The position numbers and the translations under genes were made by a program. The notes under the pieces are model-generated. The model did not search any database. It was given only the letters and a program-made list of their open reading frames with translations, and was not told the origin of the DNA. DNA of 64,000 nucleotides from Tanypteryx hageni. Taxonomy: Eukaryota; Arthropoda; Insecta; Odonata; Petaluridae. This document shows, piece by piece, positions 43,565 to 53,799 of the stretch. How positions within the stretch are numbered: the first letter of the stretch is position 1; each line of letters begins with the position of its first letter. The stretch lies in the NCBI GenBank assembly GCA_028673005.1, contig CM054115.1, positions 195,618,370 to 195,682,369 of the forward strand, given 5' to 3'.

Positions 43565-44990
43565 TAGCAACCAATGTAAACAACATTCGTTGCGTTATTT
43601 ATGAGAAGGATGACATTTGAATGTAGAACATTAATCATTTGCATATTAAAATTAGGTACTTAGAATCATCGCAGGAGTTCGAAACTTGAAACAACGAACG
43701 CCGAAATGAACGAAAGTTTGTTTTCTTGCCATCTAAAGAAAGTCAAGGCATATTTATATTAATTTTTATTTCACAAAAAACTTTCCCGTTGAATTTCAAC
43801 GGGCATCTCCCTAGTCGATTATTTCAACGTGCTAGGTGGCAGTTATGTCCTATCAAAATGTATCATTTGCCTACGTATCTTTTCATGTTTCTTTAGCTAC
43901 TTGAAGGAAATCGACTCGTTATGAGAAAAATCATAATCTAGAACTTGGTAGCGAGGCGAGGGTAGTTCTCCTGCACTCGCTTCATGAAAAGGCACATTTT
44001 CCGAAAGGAACGACGGCCGAGCTCTGGCTGCGGGGGCGACATACCGGTCGTCGAACTCGTCGCTGCGGGAGTGGGTCACTTGTTCCCCGAAAGAGGCGAT
44101 CAGCGCCTCCCATATGTTCTCTTTGAGAATGCAAATGAGCACGCAACGGCACCTTTTTCGCCGTTTTATCGGCCTCTCCCATAACCACCCCTCCCGCGAC
44201 ACCGCAGTAGATCGATCGTATCATCTTACTCTATTTGCTTTGCCTTTGACCCTGCAAGTAAACGGTGTCGCCGAATCTACTTGCAAATTATGGATTTTAT
44301 ATACAAGAAAACGTTTAACAGCATTATTATCTATAATCCAAACGAGGCACATTCTGATGTACAAACTGTCTCTCCAATAGCCGTAACAAGTTTGAGAAAA
44401 CATGGCGCGCCGTTCGGTTGCAAAGCATTCGTCGTCGGTGGTGATTTAACGATAGTAGATTCATCATAGATTGTTTTGATGTCGTCGAATCACCATTGAT
44501 GACGACCGCTTTGTAGCCGTAATGCGTATCAGGCTTCCATAGCCTTTCTATATCACTTGGCGAGATACTGTTTGTTAGTTTGATTTCCGTCTCGCGGCCC
44601 CACTTGCAACGCCTACCTTTCTACTTACTTGTGGAAAGAAGAATGAAATCTTTATCCGTGGCTGATGTAGGGTGCTCTAGCCTCCGTATCTCCATTATTG
44701 CCTCTAACGCATTCTCGGTGGCTCTCCTATCGGAACGTGTCCACTAGGACACCGTTTCTCGACGGGTGGGACGCGGAGGTTGTCTAGGTAGGACGCGAAA
44801 TTTCGAAGATAATTACGATAAAACATTTTCTCAAAAAAGTACATACGGCAATATTTAAGGTAGTTGAAAATTTTAATTAATGATTAATGTTTGTTTTTAT
44901 GATGGTGTGATCAATGTTTTCTGACCAAATGGTTGGTGGGACGCAAGATGCAAAAGGTTGAAAACCATTACACTAACCTTCCTAACATCT
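43565..44990. other. No gene called; CpG-rich patch at 43960-44230
   Basis: The CpG-rich patch is open on both strands (43897-44202 minus, 100 codons, is the longest), yet no motif or family is apparent. An exon is possible but unsupported. The rest is AT-rich. Confidence 0.45.
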
Positions 44991-44994
44991 AGTT

Positions 44995-46245
44995 TGCACA
45001 CACACAAACACGGTGATGAAGGTAGAATTAACTATACACGAATAAACAATGGGTTGAGAATGGTGACAAAGAGAGCTAAAGAAAATGGTTCAAGGAGAAA
45101 TGTGACGAGATACAACGGACGCAAAGAATTGGGAGGTGATGTACGCTAGTGCAGTGAAGCCTAATGGTATTCGTGGAAGAATGATTATGAACTAAGAAGG
45201 GAAGATAGTCACAGAAGCAAAAGATGTAGCTTAGGTAAGGGAAGAGTATATTTAACTAACTATACAACAAGCAAATGAGATCAGCACAAATAGTAGTTAT
45301 TGATTTTTTAAGTGCGTCGACGGTTATGGTCATTTTGCACTGTCATCAACTGGACACACACAGAAGGGAAGAGAACCCGATTCCGGCATTAGCCTACTCA
45401 TTGTGAAAAGCACCAAGGGGCCCAACTGCTTAACGTCCCTTCCGAAGGACGGAAGGCTGAATTTGCGCGGTCTTCTCAAACCGCACAAACAGGGAGCCGG
45501 GCGACCTTGGAAAAAATCCCACTTCCGCAGGATTCGTGCCCGCTGCCCTCTCGAGCAGCAGGCGAGTAGCAGCCAGCGTCCTGAACACTACACCACCGGC
45601 ACCCCCATCGGCACAAATAGAACTGGAAGAAAAGGCCGACTTTGAAGAAGACAACTTGGGGCTAAGAATTATGGAAGGCAAAGTAGGAAAAGCGATTCAA
45701 GAACTGAAGGAAAAGTCACAGGCGGTGATGGAATACAGGCAGAGATACTTTTAACTAAAAGTGATTACGAAATGAATTAATAAGATTCTTGCCTCGGTAG
45801 ATTGGCCGCAGGATCTTCTACATATAAAGTGAACCCTGTAAAGAAGAAACCAAAGTCAATCCAGTGTAAAGACTACACAGCGTTAAGCCTACTACCACAC
45901 AAAAAGAAAAAGGTCGAAGAAATGCTAAGAGAAGATCAGTTCGGCTTCATACAAGGATGAGGAACCAGCGATGCCATCGGTGTTGTGAGAATCATATCAG
46001 AAATGGCAATAAAGTACAGCTAAGAATGCTGGTTATATTTCGTCGACCGGCAAAAGGCCTTCGATAGAGTAAATTGGGTATCGCTGATCAGGATATAAAA
46101 AAGGATATACGTAGGTATAGATTGAAAAGACAGGAGACTGATCAGGATCTATACGTGAATCAAGTTGTGAGGATCAGAATAGAGAATGCTGGCACCTGCG
46201 GAGTAAATATCGGTATAGGATATTCAATATATGGACGAATCAAGT
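44995..46245 (+). pseudogene. Decayed copy of the RTE-like element
   Basis: Short frames match the ORF at 33269-35890 in order: INYTRINNGLRMVTKRAKEN, then EEDNLGLRIMEGKVGKAI, FGF and GCWLYFVDRQKAFDRVNW in shifted frames, YVNQVVRIRIENAGTCGVNI, and SIYG. Many stops are present, and the catalytic YADD part is absent. The copy is interrupted at 45299-45609 by a separate insert. Confidence 0.8.
45299..45609 (+). mobile_element. SINE-like insert with ~14-bp target duplication
   Basis: ATC(A/G)GCACAAATAG occurs on both sides (ending 45298 and starting about 45608), and the RTE homologue has it once (GCGGCAAAAATAG). The ~310-bp insert has no ORF shared with known proteins. It contains TTGATTTTTTAAGTGCGTCGACGG and AACGTCCCTTCCGAAGGACGG, which has an inverted word TCCTTC/GAAGGA. 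A longish target duplication indicates insertion by a non-LTR endonuclease. Confidence 0.65.
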
Positions 46246-46249
46246 ATCA

Positions 46250-47070
46250 ATTTCACATTTAATTTAAATTTTTTAAATGATGAATTTTATGCACTAAAGA
46301 GTAAACGATAAATATAAAATTCACGTAATTGAATGTTCCGGAAGGTAAAAGTAGATTTGGTTATATAAAAGTTGTAGGAAAGAAATATTAATAAAAATTT
46401 ATTTTTAAAATTACGCCAAACAATACCTACTTATATGCCCAAAATTATTTTTCATTCTGGAATATTTAATTGTGTGAAATATACATTTATTTCTACATTT
46501 TAGTGCATATAAAAAGTGACATTGTTAAAATAAAATCATATCAATTTTATTTTTGTTTTTAGTCAAAGTTTAAAAACTTACTCAGATTTAGCAGAAAATG
46601 TCTTCAAAGACCTTCAAAAAAGCAATTTTAATCTCTATATTTTACTTCATTAACACAATATCAATGAATGAATGAGCATTTGTTTATTTTCGTTATCGTT
46701 CTATTATTTATCGTAACCAAAGTACCTATTACTTAAACTTCAAACCCGTTGAAATATATGAATAACGAAAAACGGAAATTTTTAGTGTTACTGACGAAAA
46801 CAGTAACTGAAAACATTTATATTTTGCATACTAACTTGATAAATTTAGAAAATTCTGTGGAACTTCCTATTAGTTTTGAAATTAATTTCCTACTATTCAC
46901 CGATTAGTTTGCTTGTACTTAATCAAAATCAGTTGTGATGACGGGTTGAAAATAAGAAAATCACGGAGCATTATGGACACACGACTGCCTTTTATTTTAA
47001 TAGATATACTCAGATGCTTGGATATTCAGTCCATCGTTTTAACGCCCTCCACACCAGGAAATACGTCGAA
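46250..47070. other. No gene seen
   Basis: AT-rich sequence without a recognisable ORF or repeat. Confidence 0.6.
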
Positions 47071-47074
47071 ATAT

Positions 47075-47205
47075 TCGCTAGAGCGGAGAAATACTACAGC
47101 TCATTCTTCCCAGATACGATAAAATGGTCCAATAGAGGATATGTTTGGTGCAGTGACACCCCCTGCCAAACGCTAATGGTGGCTTGCAGGGTAGTAATGT
47201 ACATT
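47075..47205 (+). pseudogene. Diverged CR1-like 3' end
   Basis: The frame reads ARAEKYYSSFFPDTIKWSN, matching the extreme C-terminus of the CR1-like ORF2 (RTERYKESFFPRTIRDHN). The 3' UTR follows with TTGGTGCAGTGACACCCCCTG and GGTGGCTTGCAGGGTA. It differs enough from the other copies to be an older subfamily. Confidence 0.7.
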
Positions 47206-47209
47206 TCTC

Positions 47210-49080
47210 CTTTTTCTGTTAAATGAAAAATTATCGATTAAAACATGTATTGTTTGCTTCTAGCTACATTATAGAACAAGACGATTAACTGAGCTATGTT
47301 TTCGAGTTGAAATTTTTCGAAAATAGTCTTCCTGTCTTAAAAACTAAATGCTGCTCCACATGGCCCCCATTTACTCATCTAGTCCTAACGTTTGATTTGT
47401 ATTCTTACTTCCTCTCTGCCTTATTACTTCCTTTATTAATTATTCCCAGCTGCCCTTTATATTACTTATCGCCTAATGTAAGGTTTTATAAGCTTTTTAT
47501 ACGATATTATTAATGTATACGTATTAATTTTGCTCCTTTGCCGTACGAACGACTAGCGATTTGCAGTTATCTAGCGTAAGTACTGTCTCAATTTAGTGGC
47601 ATTTGCTCAGTATTTTTTTATTTTTGAAAGTGATGTGCTTGCATTTACACGTTTACACTCATTTTTAAAACTTGATCCAATCCGCTCGGTATCTGTCAGC
47701 TAACCATTCCGGGCCTTTTCAGTTTTTATTCGTCTACAGATAACTCAGTTTCTGCGAAGAGACGTTTATCAGGCTTGGTATATTTTGAGAGGTTGCGATA
47801 ATTAAAGGCCATGCAGAAACATGTGGCATCAGAAAGTCTGCCCTACTTTAAGCTCTTGAGGTTACTTTTAAGGACATTTTATAGCCAGAAGATTAATATA
47901 AGTATATCTGTTTAACAAGGAAATAACAACTTCTTTTTGGCAGAGGAAAGATTTTAATAGTAAGATTTATATAAGACATAGCAAAACTATGGAGGTTATT
48001 TCAAATATGTAATGTCTCTTTTTCCCGGAAAATATCATAAAAGCAAATAGAACATGGTTCAAACTAAGACTGATCCTTGGCACCTTTTCTTGGTTTAGCG
48101 CAAAAAATTAATACTTCACAACTCCAAAATGTTCTATTTGACCGCAGGAGCTGCGGAAACATCGGTGGTCTTTTTTCTGATGCGATCAACGGGAGTATAG
48201 ACCATGGAAGGGTCGCGTTACATTCTAAAAAAAAAAAAAACACTCATGAACCGTACTTTTCAGTCATCCGACGCAGCTCCTTATTCCAATGGCAGAGGAA
48301 GAAAGAAAGGGAAGTAAAATGACAGACGGGTGGAGATAGGGGTATCAAATAATCGACACGATTAAAGTTATCTGATTCGTTTCGATATTGTGTCGTGTTA
48401 CGTTTCTCAATTTCGTCGTATTAACTGGAACCTGAGTGCATACAGTTTTAATGTCTAATTACAAACTGGTGAAAATTATCAACTGATCCACATGCGTGCG
48501 TCTTATATATACCATGGAGATGAGTGCGGTGACTTCAACGCCTGGACGGAGTATCCGTGTTTCTTTCGTGATATTAACGAAGTCTCGTTGGTAACGTTTT
48601 TCTGTGGCCCGAGTGTGCTACCATTAAAGTCATTCAAAAAGTTGCATTTATAAAATTAGATTTTTATAATATGACGTATTGATGTGACGAGCTAATTACA
48701 ACACGATCTGCAATGAAAAAGACACTACTTTTTAATTCTGTACTAACGCACTTTTAATTTGATTGCGTAACACATTGCTGTCATAGTGACCGCAATACAT
48801 TTTTTATTTCTCACAAATTCATTTTAACTTTTTATGTTAATGATGGAATGATTCCATTTGAAATGAACAGGAATTATCATTATACGCCAATTAAACGCTC
48901 GTTTATAGAAAACAAAATCAATTTTATCGTTTCAACTCTTTATAATGGTATAATACGATGGAGATAAAATTGTTAATTGTATATTTAATAATTTGCACCT
49001 ACAATTAAACCAAAACAAAAATAATCTTTTGTTAAAATGAAAGATAAGAAAGATCACTAAAAACCACTTTATTTAGCAGA
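47210..49080. other. No gene seen
   Basis: AT-rich with a poly-A run at 48229-48240 and no familiar ORF. Confidence 0.55.
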
Positions 49081-49082
49081 AA

Positions 49083-49122
49083 TACGACCCGGGTTTCAAC
49101 GGTTAAACGCCATCTTCAGATA
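49083..49122 (-). ncRNA. Degenerate hammerhead-like word (locus 5)
   Basis: Minus strand: CTGAAGA (49119-49113), then TGGCGTTTAACCGTT where helix II should be but pairs poorly, GAAA (49097-49094), then ACCCGGGTC, nearly the same closing word as locus 1 (ACCCAGGTC). It looks like a decayed Penelope-type end. Confidence 0.35.
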
Positions 49123-49144
49123 CAAAATATGGACTTTGTTTATA

Positions 49145-49666
49145 CAGGGTGTCCCAGAAGTCCGGCCACATAGGACAACTTTGTTATTTTGCAGAATATC
49201 TAAAAATAATAAGAGATCAAAGTTGTTTGCAATAGGCTATTTTTCGGGAGAAATGTTGATTGTTTTTGTCTAGGGCCTTCCGTTCGACCGCTACTCTCTT
49301 GGCTCATCAATGGTTAAGTGACTGCGGAAATTCCTACGTCCACATAAAGGAGCTATGTGAGTAGGCAAGAAGTGTGAATTATGCAAGAGAGTGTGGCATT
49401 TGAAAAATGTCAACAACAATCGATATCAATTGCTGGCATTAAAATGGATTAGTGTGGCCGCCAATGCCTAACAACGAATTAATTAATTTACTGGTGATTT
49501 CGGTGGATACTGTGATTGTTGATGTTGCCGTCTCATTTTAACGTTCAAAAAATCAACATTTCTCCCGAAAAATAGCCTATTGCAAACAACTTTGATCTCT
49601 TATTATTTTTAGATATGTTGCAAAATAACAAAGTTGTCCTATGTGGCCGGACTTCAGGGACAGAGT
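49145..49666. repeat. Inverted-repeat segment within mariner 3' end
   Basis: A, 49145-49262, recurs inverted at 49553-49662 with few changes (CCGGCCACATAGGACAACTTT). B, 49282-49322, recurs inverted at 49668-49708. The order is A, B, inverse A, inverse B, which no single inversion gives. A alone makes a ~520-bp MITE with 115-bp ends of the same mariner family. Confidence 0.75.
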
Positions 49667-49667
49667 C

Positions 49668-50640
49668 ACTTAACCATTAATGAGCCAAGAGAGTAGCGGT
49701 CGAACAGAATGATTTGCGTTAAAGCTGCGACAGTCATTGTCTTCAGGTCATCAATGTCCTCTGTACGTCTAGCATACACAATGTACTTCACATATCCCCG
49801 CACAAATAAATCGGGCGGGATTACGTCGGATGAATTCGGAGGCCAGGCAATGGGCCCGCCGCAACCACACCAGTTATCGTTGAACGTGTCGTTCAGAAAA
49901 GCATGGACTTCTGACGACCAGTGTGATGGTGCTCCGCTGGAAAACGACCATGTTGTGGCACGGGAAACTGTTGCAGCATATCGAGGTATGGTTCCGAACG
50001 CACTGTCACCTCAGCGAAGAAAAAGGACCCCGCGCGCCTTGTCGCACGTCACTCCGCACTAAAGTCGAACCTTTGGACTTTCCCTTTCAAATTCGTAGGC
50101 GACATATTGGTTTTCAGTGCCCCATTTGATGACGTTTCACATCGACGTGGAAAGTCGCCTCGTCTGAGAACAGCCACCTGTTCTAAAAACTCATGTCCAA
50201 CTCCATTCGCTCGCAAATGATGCTTGCAAACGTGAAACGCGCTTAGTTGTCCCGTTCGCGTGATGCTTGAACACGCTGCATGCGATATGAATACATTTTC
50301 AAGTACCGCCGGACGATACATTGGCACGTCGTGTGTGGCACACCCAACTCCAGAGACGGTCGTCTAAGGCTCTTCCTGGGGCTAATCTTCATTGCAACAA
50401 CCGCTTCAGTCTCAAGCCAACGCATAAGACCGCCGGCGTGTGGTTTAGGGATCTATCCGGTTTCTTCGAACGTGTGCATTATGGATTCGCATTTATGAGC
50501 TTTCTGAGCACCATGGACAGGGAGAAACTCACGCATTCCGCTGTTACACTCTCAAACTTATCAAACCACGGGCCACACTTCGCTCGTTTTTCTGCATTTG
50601 CCGCCATCTTCGATTTCCCATGATTTTCATGCCTCGCTTT
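49668..50640 (-). pseudogene. mariner/IS630-type transposase, decayed
   Basis: Reading leftward in shifting frames: an N-terminal helix-turn-helix with SLRRPSLELGVPHTTCQ and LKMYSYRMQRVQA near 50370-50250, a middle part near 50250-49920 in several frames, and the C-terminal stretch near 49900-49720 with GGPIAWPPNSSDVIP and GYVKYIVY, which holds the last acidic residue of the DD(D/E) triad in this superfamily (here Asp of SSD). Multiple frameshifts prevent a full protein. The start near 50620 is uncertain. It would bind its inverted repeats and move the element into TA sites. Confidence 0.75.
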
Positions 50641-50874
50641 TGCAGTGAGTATCGCATAACAAACTCACAATTTTTATGATCATGCACGCAACGGATGAAC
50701 ACCGTACCCCTACTTGCTTTATTTTCACAAGGTTTTTATTTTATTCATAGCCAAACGGATCACCTTGTATTGTATCGATGGAGATGTTTTTCGGTGTAAA
50801 AAAGAAATATTTGATAAAACGCGTCGCGTAATAACGAATCTGCGTATATCGGGGTATTGCTGTACACATATACG

Positions 50875-51795
50875 CAGGGCCGTAGTGACCACTTTTGGCG
50901 CCCCAAATAATAAAATTATAAGCTCGTATTTTTTAAAGAGTATTTTACTAAAAATAAACTATCATTTCTTTAAAGTTTTATTTTTCGTGCTTTATTTGCA
51001 GCAAACATATGGATTGTGTCATTGAAATCTATATTTTTAGCAGTCTCATATTCGATAGATAAGATGGCCAGACCAGAAAGTCTCTGTTTGATCATTGATG
51101 ACCGTAGGTAATTTTTCATCAATTTTAGTTTTCTCAGTAAAATTTCCACATTCGTGAAGAAATCCTAAAATTTCTTTCTGCGTAATTTTAAAACTAAATC
51201 GAAGGCAGTTAGTGCTTCAAACGACGAACTTCTTCGATTAACTCGCGTTCATCCACATCGTTTTTATGCATACTAGCAGCATTTTTACTGGAATTTATAA
51301 TTTCATCTTCGTTCAAGTTGTGAATAATTTTGAAACGAGAAAAAAGTCTGCTATGACCGGGAATAGAACCCGGTTCTTCCACTTGCCGGGCGGATATTCT
51401 ACCTCTGAACTATCGTAGCAGAACAATTTTTCTCGTTTCTGAACGCGGATGTTTCCTTGGTTGGGACGGAACTAGCCAAGCTAGTATCATGTTATATAGG
51501 TACAGCACAACTTAAAATTTTTAAAGCATTATCAATTTCATATAAAGATGTAAATCGTACCGGCATTTGCGTTTGAAGAGAATTTATTGTCTTATGTACA
51601 GCATCGTAGAGAGCATTTTCTGATTGTTTCAGGTATCGAGGGCGCTTCAATTTCCATCTTGTCATGAAATTTTCTTTTCTTCGTCTTATTTTCCTGCAAT
51701 TCACATTTTACCTAGTGTAACTTCCATTTGGCGCCCCCTTATGAAGCCGCGCCCTGAGCACATGCCCCAGTTTGCCCGCCCTCACTGCGGCTCTT
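50875..51795. mobile_element. hAT-like MITE with 8-bp TSD
   Basis: CATATACG flanks the element at 50867-50874 and 51796-51803. Ends CAGGGCCGTAGTGA and, inverse, AAGAGCCGCAGTGA agree at 11 of 14 places, and GGCGCC lies near both ends. There is no transposase. A tRNA-like core sits inside at 51349. The 100 bp between this element and the mariner hold nothing. Confidence 0.82.
51349..51420 (-). tRNA. tRNA-like sequence inside hAT MITE (likely pseudo)
   Basis: 72 nt fold as a cloverleaf: acceptor TGCTACG/CATAGCA with one mismatch, box A TAGTTCAGAGG fully conserved, anticodon arm TCCGC/GTGGA with loop CCGGCAA, T arm CCGGG/CCCGG. The T loop reads TTCTATT, a change from TTC(G/A)A, and position 33 is C, not T. 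Best match is tRNA-Gly(GCC)-like overall, although the loop triplet would be GGC. More likely a pseudogene or SINE head than a working tRNA. Confidence 0.55.
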
Positions 51796-51803
51796 CATAT
51801 ACG

Positions 51804-53797
51804 TGTTACCACGAAACCGAAAAAATCGAAAGACTTGCCGGTTTTTCGTTTTTGTATTGTATCATTCGCGAATAATCAACTCGATAGTTCTTATCCACTT
51901 CCGTCTTTAAAACTTCGTTTTGGATATAGCTAACGGATGTAAAAATTAATATTCAGCGATAACGACTTGTAAAATGCACTACTTGTTTTGATATCTGTAT
52001 GCAATCGAAGGGATTGGTTTCGGTGTAGAAGGATTCCTAAATATTGATGAGAGTGGTTTCACAGAAACAAGTTCTTTCATGCAATGCAATTTTTTTCTGA
52101 AAATAATTGTTTAAAAATCTAGGTGCGTCTTATACTTTAGATGTCTATTTGTTTATTTGAAGGTTATTCTAACAGAATATAATTTTTTCAATTAATTTGA
52201 ACTGTTTTAATGGAAGAAATTGAATTATTATAAATTCATTTTTTATATACACAAATTAAAGTGTTGGTGTAAATTCTATGGAGACAGGGACATACTGAAC
52301 ACGAAGACATTTACAGTAGAATTATAGCAAGTAACTGGAATAAGAACGTTAATATTAATATTGTTAAAAACATGACCAAAAACCTTTTAGTGCTTCTTAT
52401 AGACTTTATTTGAAAAATTTGCTTTTGATAATAAAATCTCATTTTGTAAACCTATTCGATTTAAGCTCAAATTATTATATGATTGTTTTTAAAAGATACT
52501 ACTAACATAAGTGTAATTTGAACCATACGATGAGAAATTTTGTCTTTCTACAATTAGTTCCCATAGTGAGGATAGATAGCGATACTGAGCGGCTCTTTTT
52601 AATCTCTCGAAAAAGGACGAAGCATCGGTCTTCACTCGCACCACCTATTGGCCAAACGGACAACTTTTATCATCTCATTTGTAATTCATTCGAAAATGTG
52701 TACATATTAACTTATGGCTGTATGTCAGTTAAAAATAACAACAGCTTCTTTAGCTACGAAGCTGCTTACGTAAATGACAACTCATTGTTTTTTCATTTAA
52801 GTTTTTTTTAAAGATTACGGATTATTATTTGGTCAGAGGAGGCAGCCTTTCTGAGGTGTAAAAGAATTAATATGCACCCACCCCTATTTCAAAAATCTAA
52901 GCACCAATCCTCAATTTTATTTACCCAAATTCTTTAGCTTTTTTAATTTGACCTGAGATGTATTTACTATGTCTTACAAAAGAAACGACGAAAACTCCAT
53001 TATCAAAAGATAGGTGCAGTATATTTTCTCATATCTATCTACGTACCCAGACCATACGTTTTAGCTGCTGCTTACTTATGTATTTGTATGTGCGGTTTGT
53101 ACTCAATACGGTATGTTACATTTATGCGAAATAGTTCACATGTCAAATCACTAATTTGGATCGCTCACATCGTCAATTGCCATAACAATTTGAAAGAAAT
53201 TGATTATTTGAAATTTACTAGTGGTACCCGCAAAAGCTTTTGCGAAGTCAGTCAGAAATGTTCATGTTTAAAAGTAATAATAGCCCATTTCTCCTCATAA
53301 AATTAGACAACTGACATTTTGAATTTCATGTTTATTTTTATTATTTATATGTGCAATTTTAATTGTTCTCCCTTACGAAAAGGGTAACATTCCAGTATTT
53401 AGATAAAAAAGATTTTTTTCTTTTGGTCAGTTGTTAAAAATGTTCACAGTCCACGCGCAGTTTGTTGAATAATAATAATCTGCTATTATTTACGTTGCAA
53501 TCTATTAAGTTTGATGTTGATACAACTATAATTTCGATGCTTCATAAAAAGCGCGAAACGAATAACTCTGTTCTTTCGTTTATTTGAAAGGTTAATAGAC
53601 TCTAATTCAGTCGGAAGCGACAATGCGGGTCGCATTGGCAACACCCAAAAATGGTACGAAAAAGCCATAAAATTTCGAAAAAAATGCATATTTCTGACAA
53701 ATTATTCCGTGTAACGTCTAAACATTGCAAGAATAAAATATTTTACAGTTTTAGCCGTCGAATAAAGCAAAAACGGAACACTCGGTTCATATTTACG
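51804..53797. other. No gene seen
   Basis: AT-rich. ORFs under 100 codons with no familiar motif. Confidence 0.55.
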
Positions 53798-53799
53798 TA

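Larger units (their letters stand above)
49145..50767 (-). mobile_element. mariner/Tc1-like element, rearranged
   Basis: The left end CAGGGTGTCC lies after TA (49143-49144). The right end reads GGATCACCTTG before TA (50768-50769), a diverged inverse of the left. The length of 1.62 kb exceeds the usual 1.3 kb because about 520 bp at the left carry inverted extra sequence (separate entry). The transposase reads leftward. Confidence 0.6.

Noticed and set aside
43897..44224. Overlapping ORFs in a CpG-rich patch
   Set aside because: Both strands are open, no motif is visible and no splice-supported continuation was found. Kept only as a note.
45403..45754. ORFs of 70-83 codons as genes
   Set aside because: They lie in the SINE-like insert and dead RTE copy; the open frames are chance.
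51349..51420. Functional tRNA-Gly or tRNA-Ala gene
   Set aside because: The T loop lacks the conserved purine, position 33 is not T, and it is embedded in a MITE.
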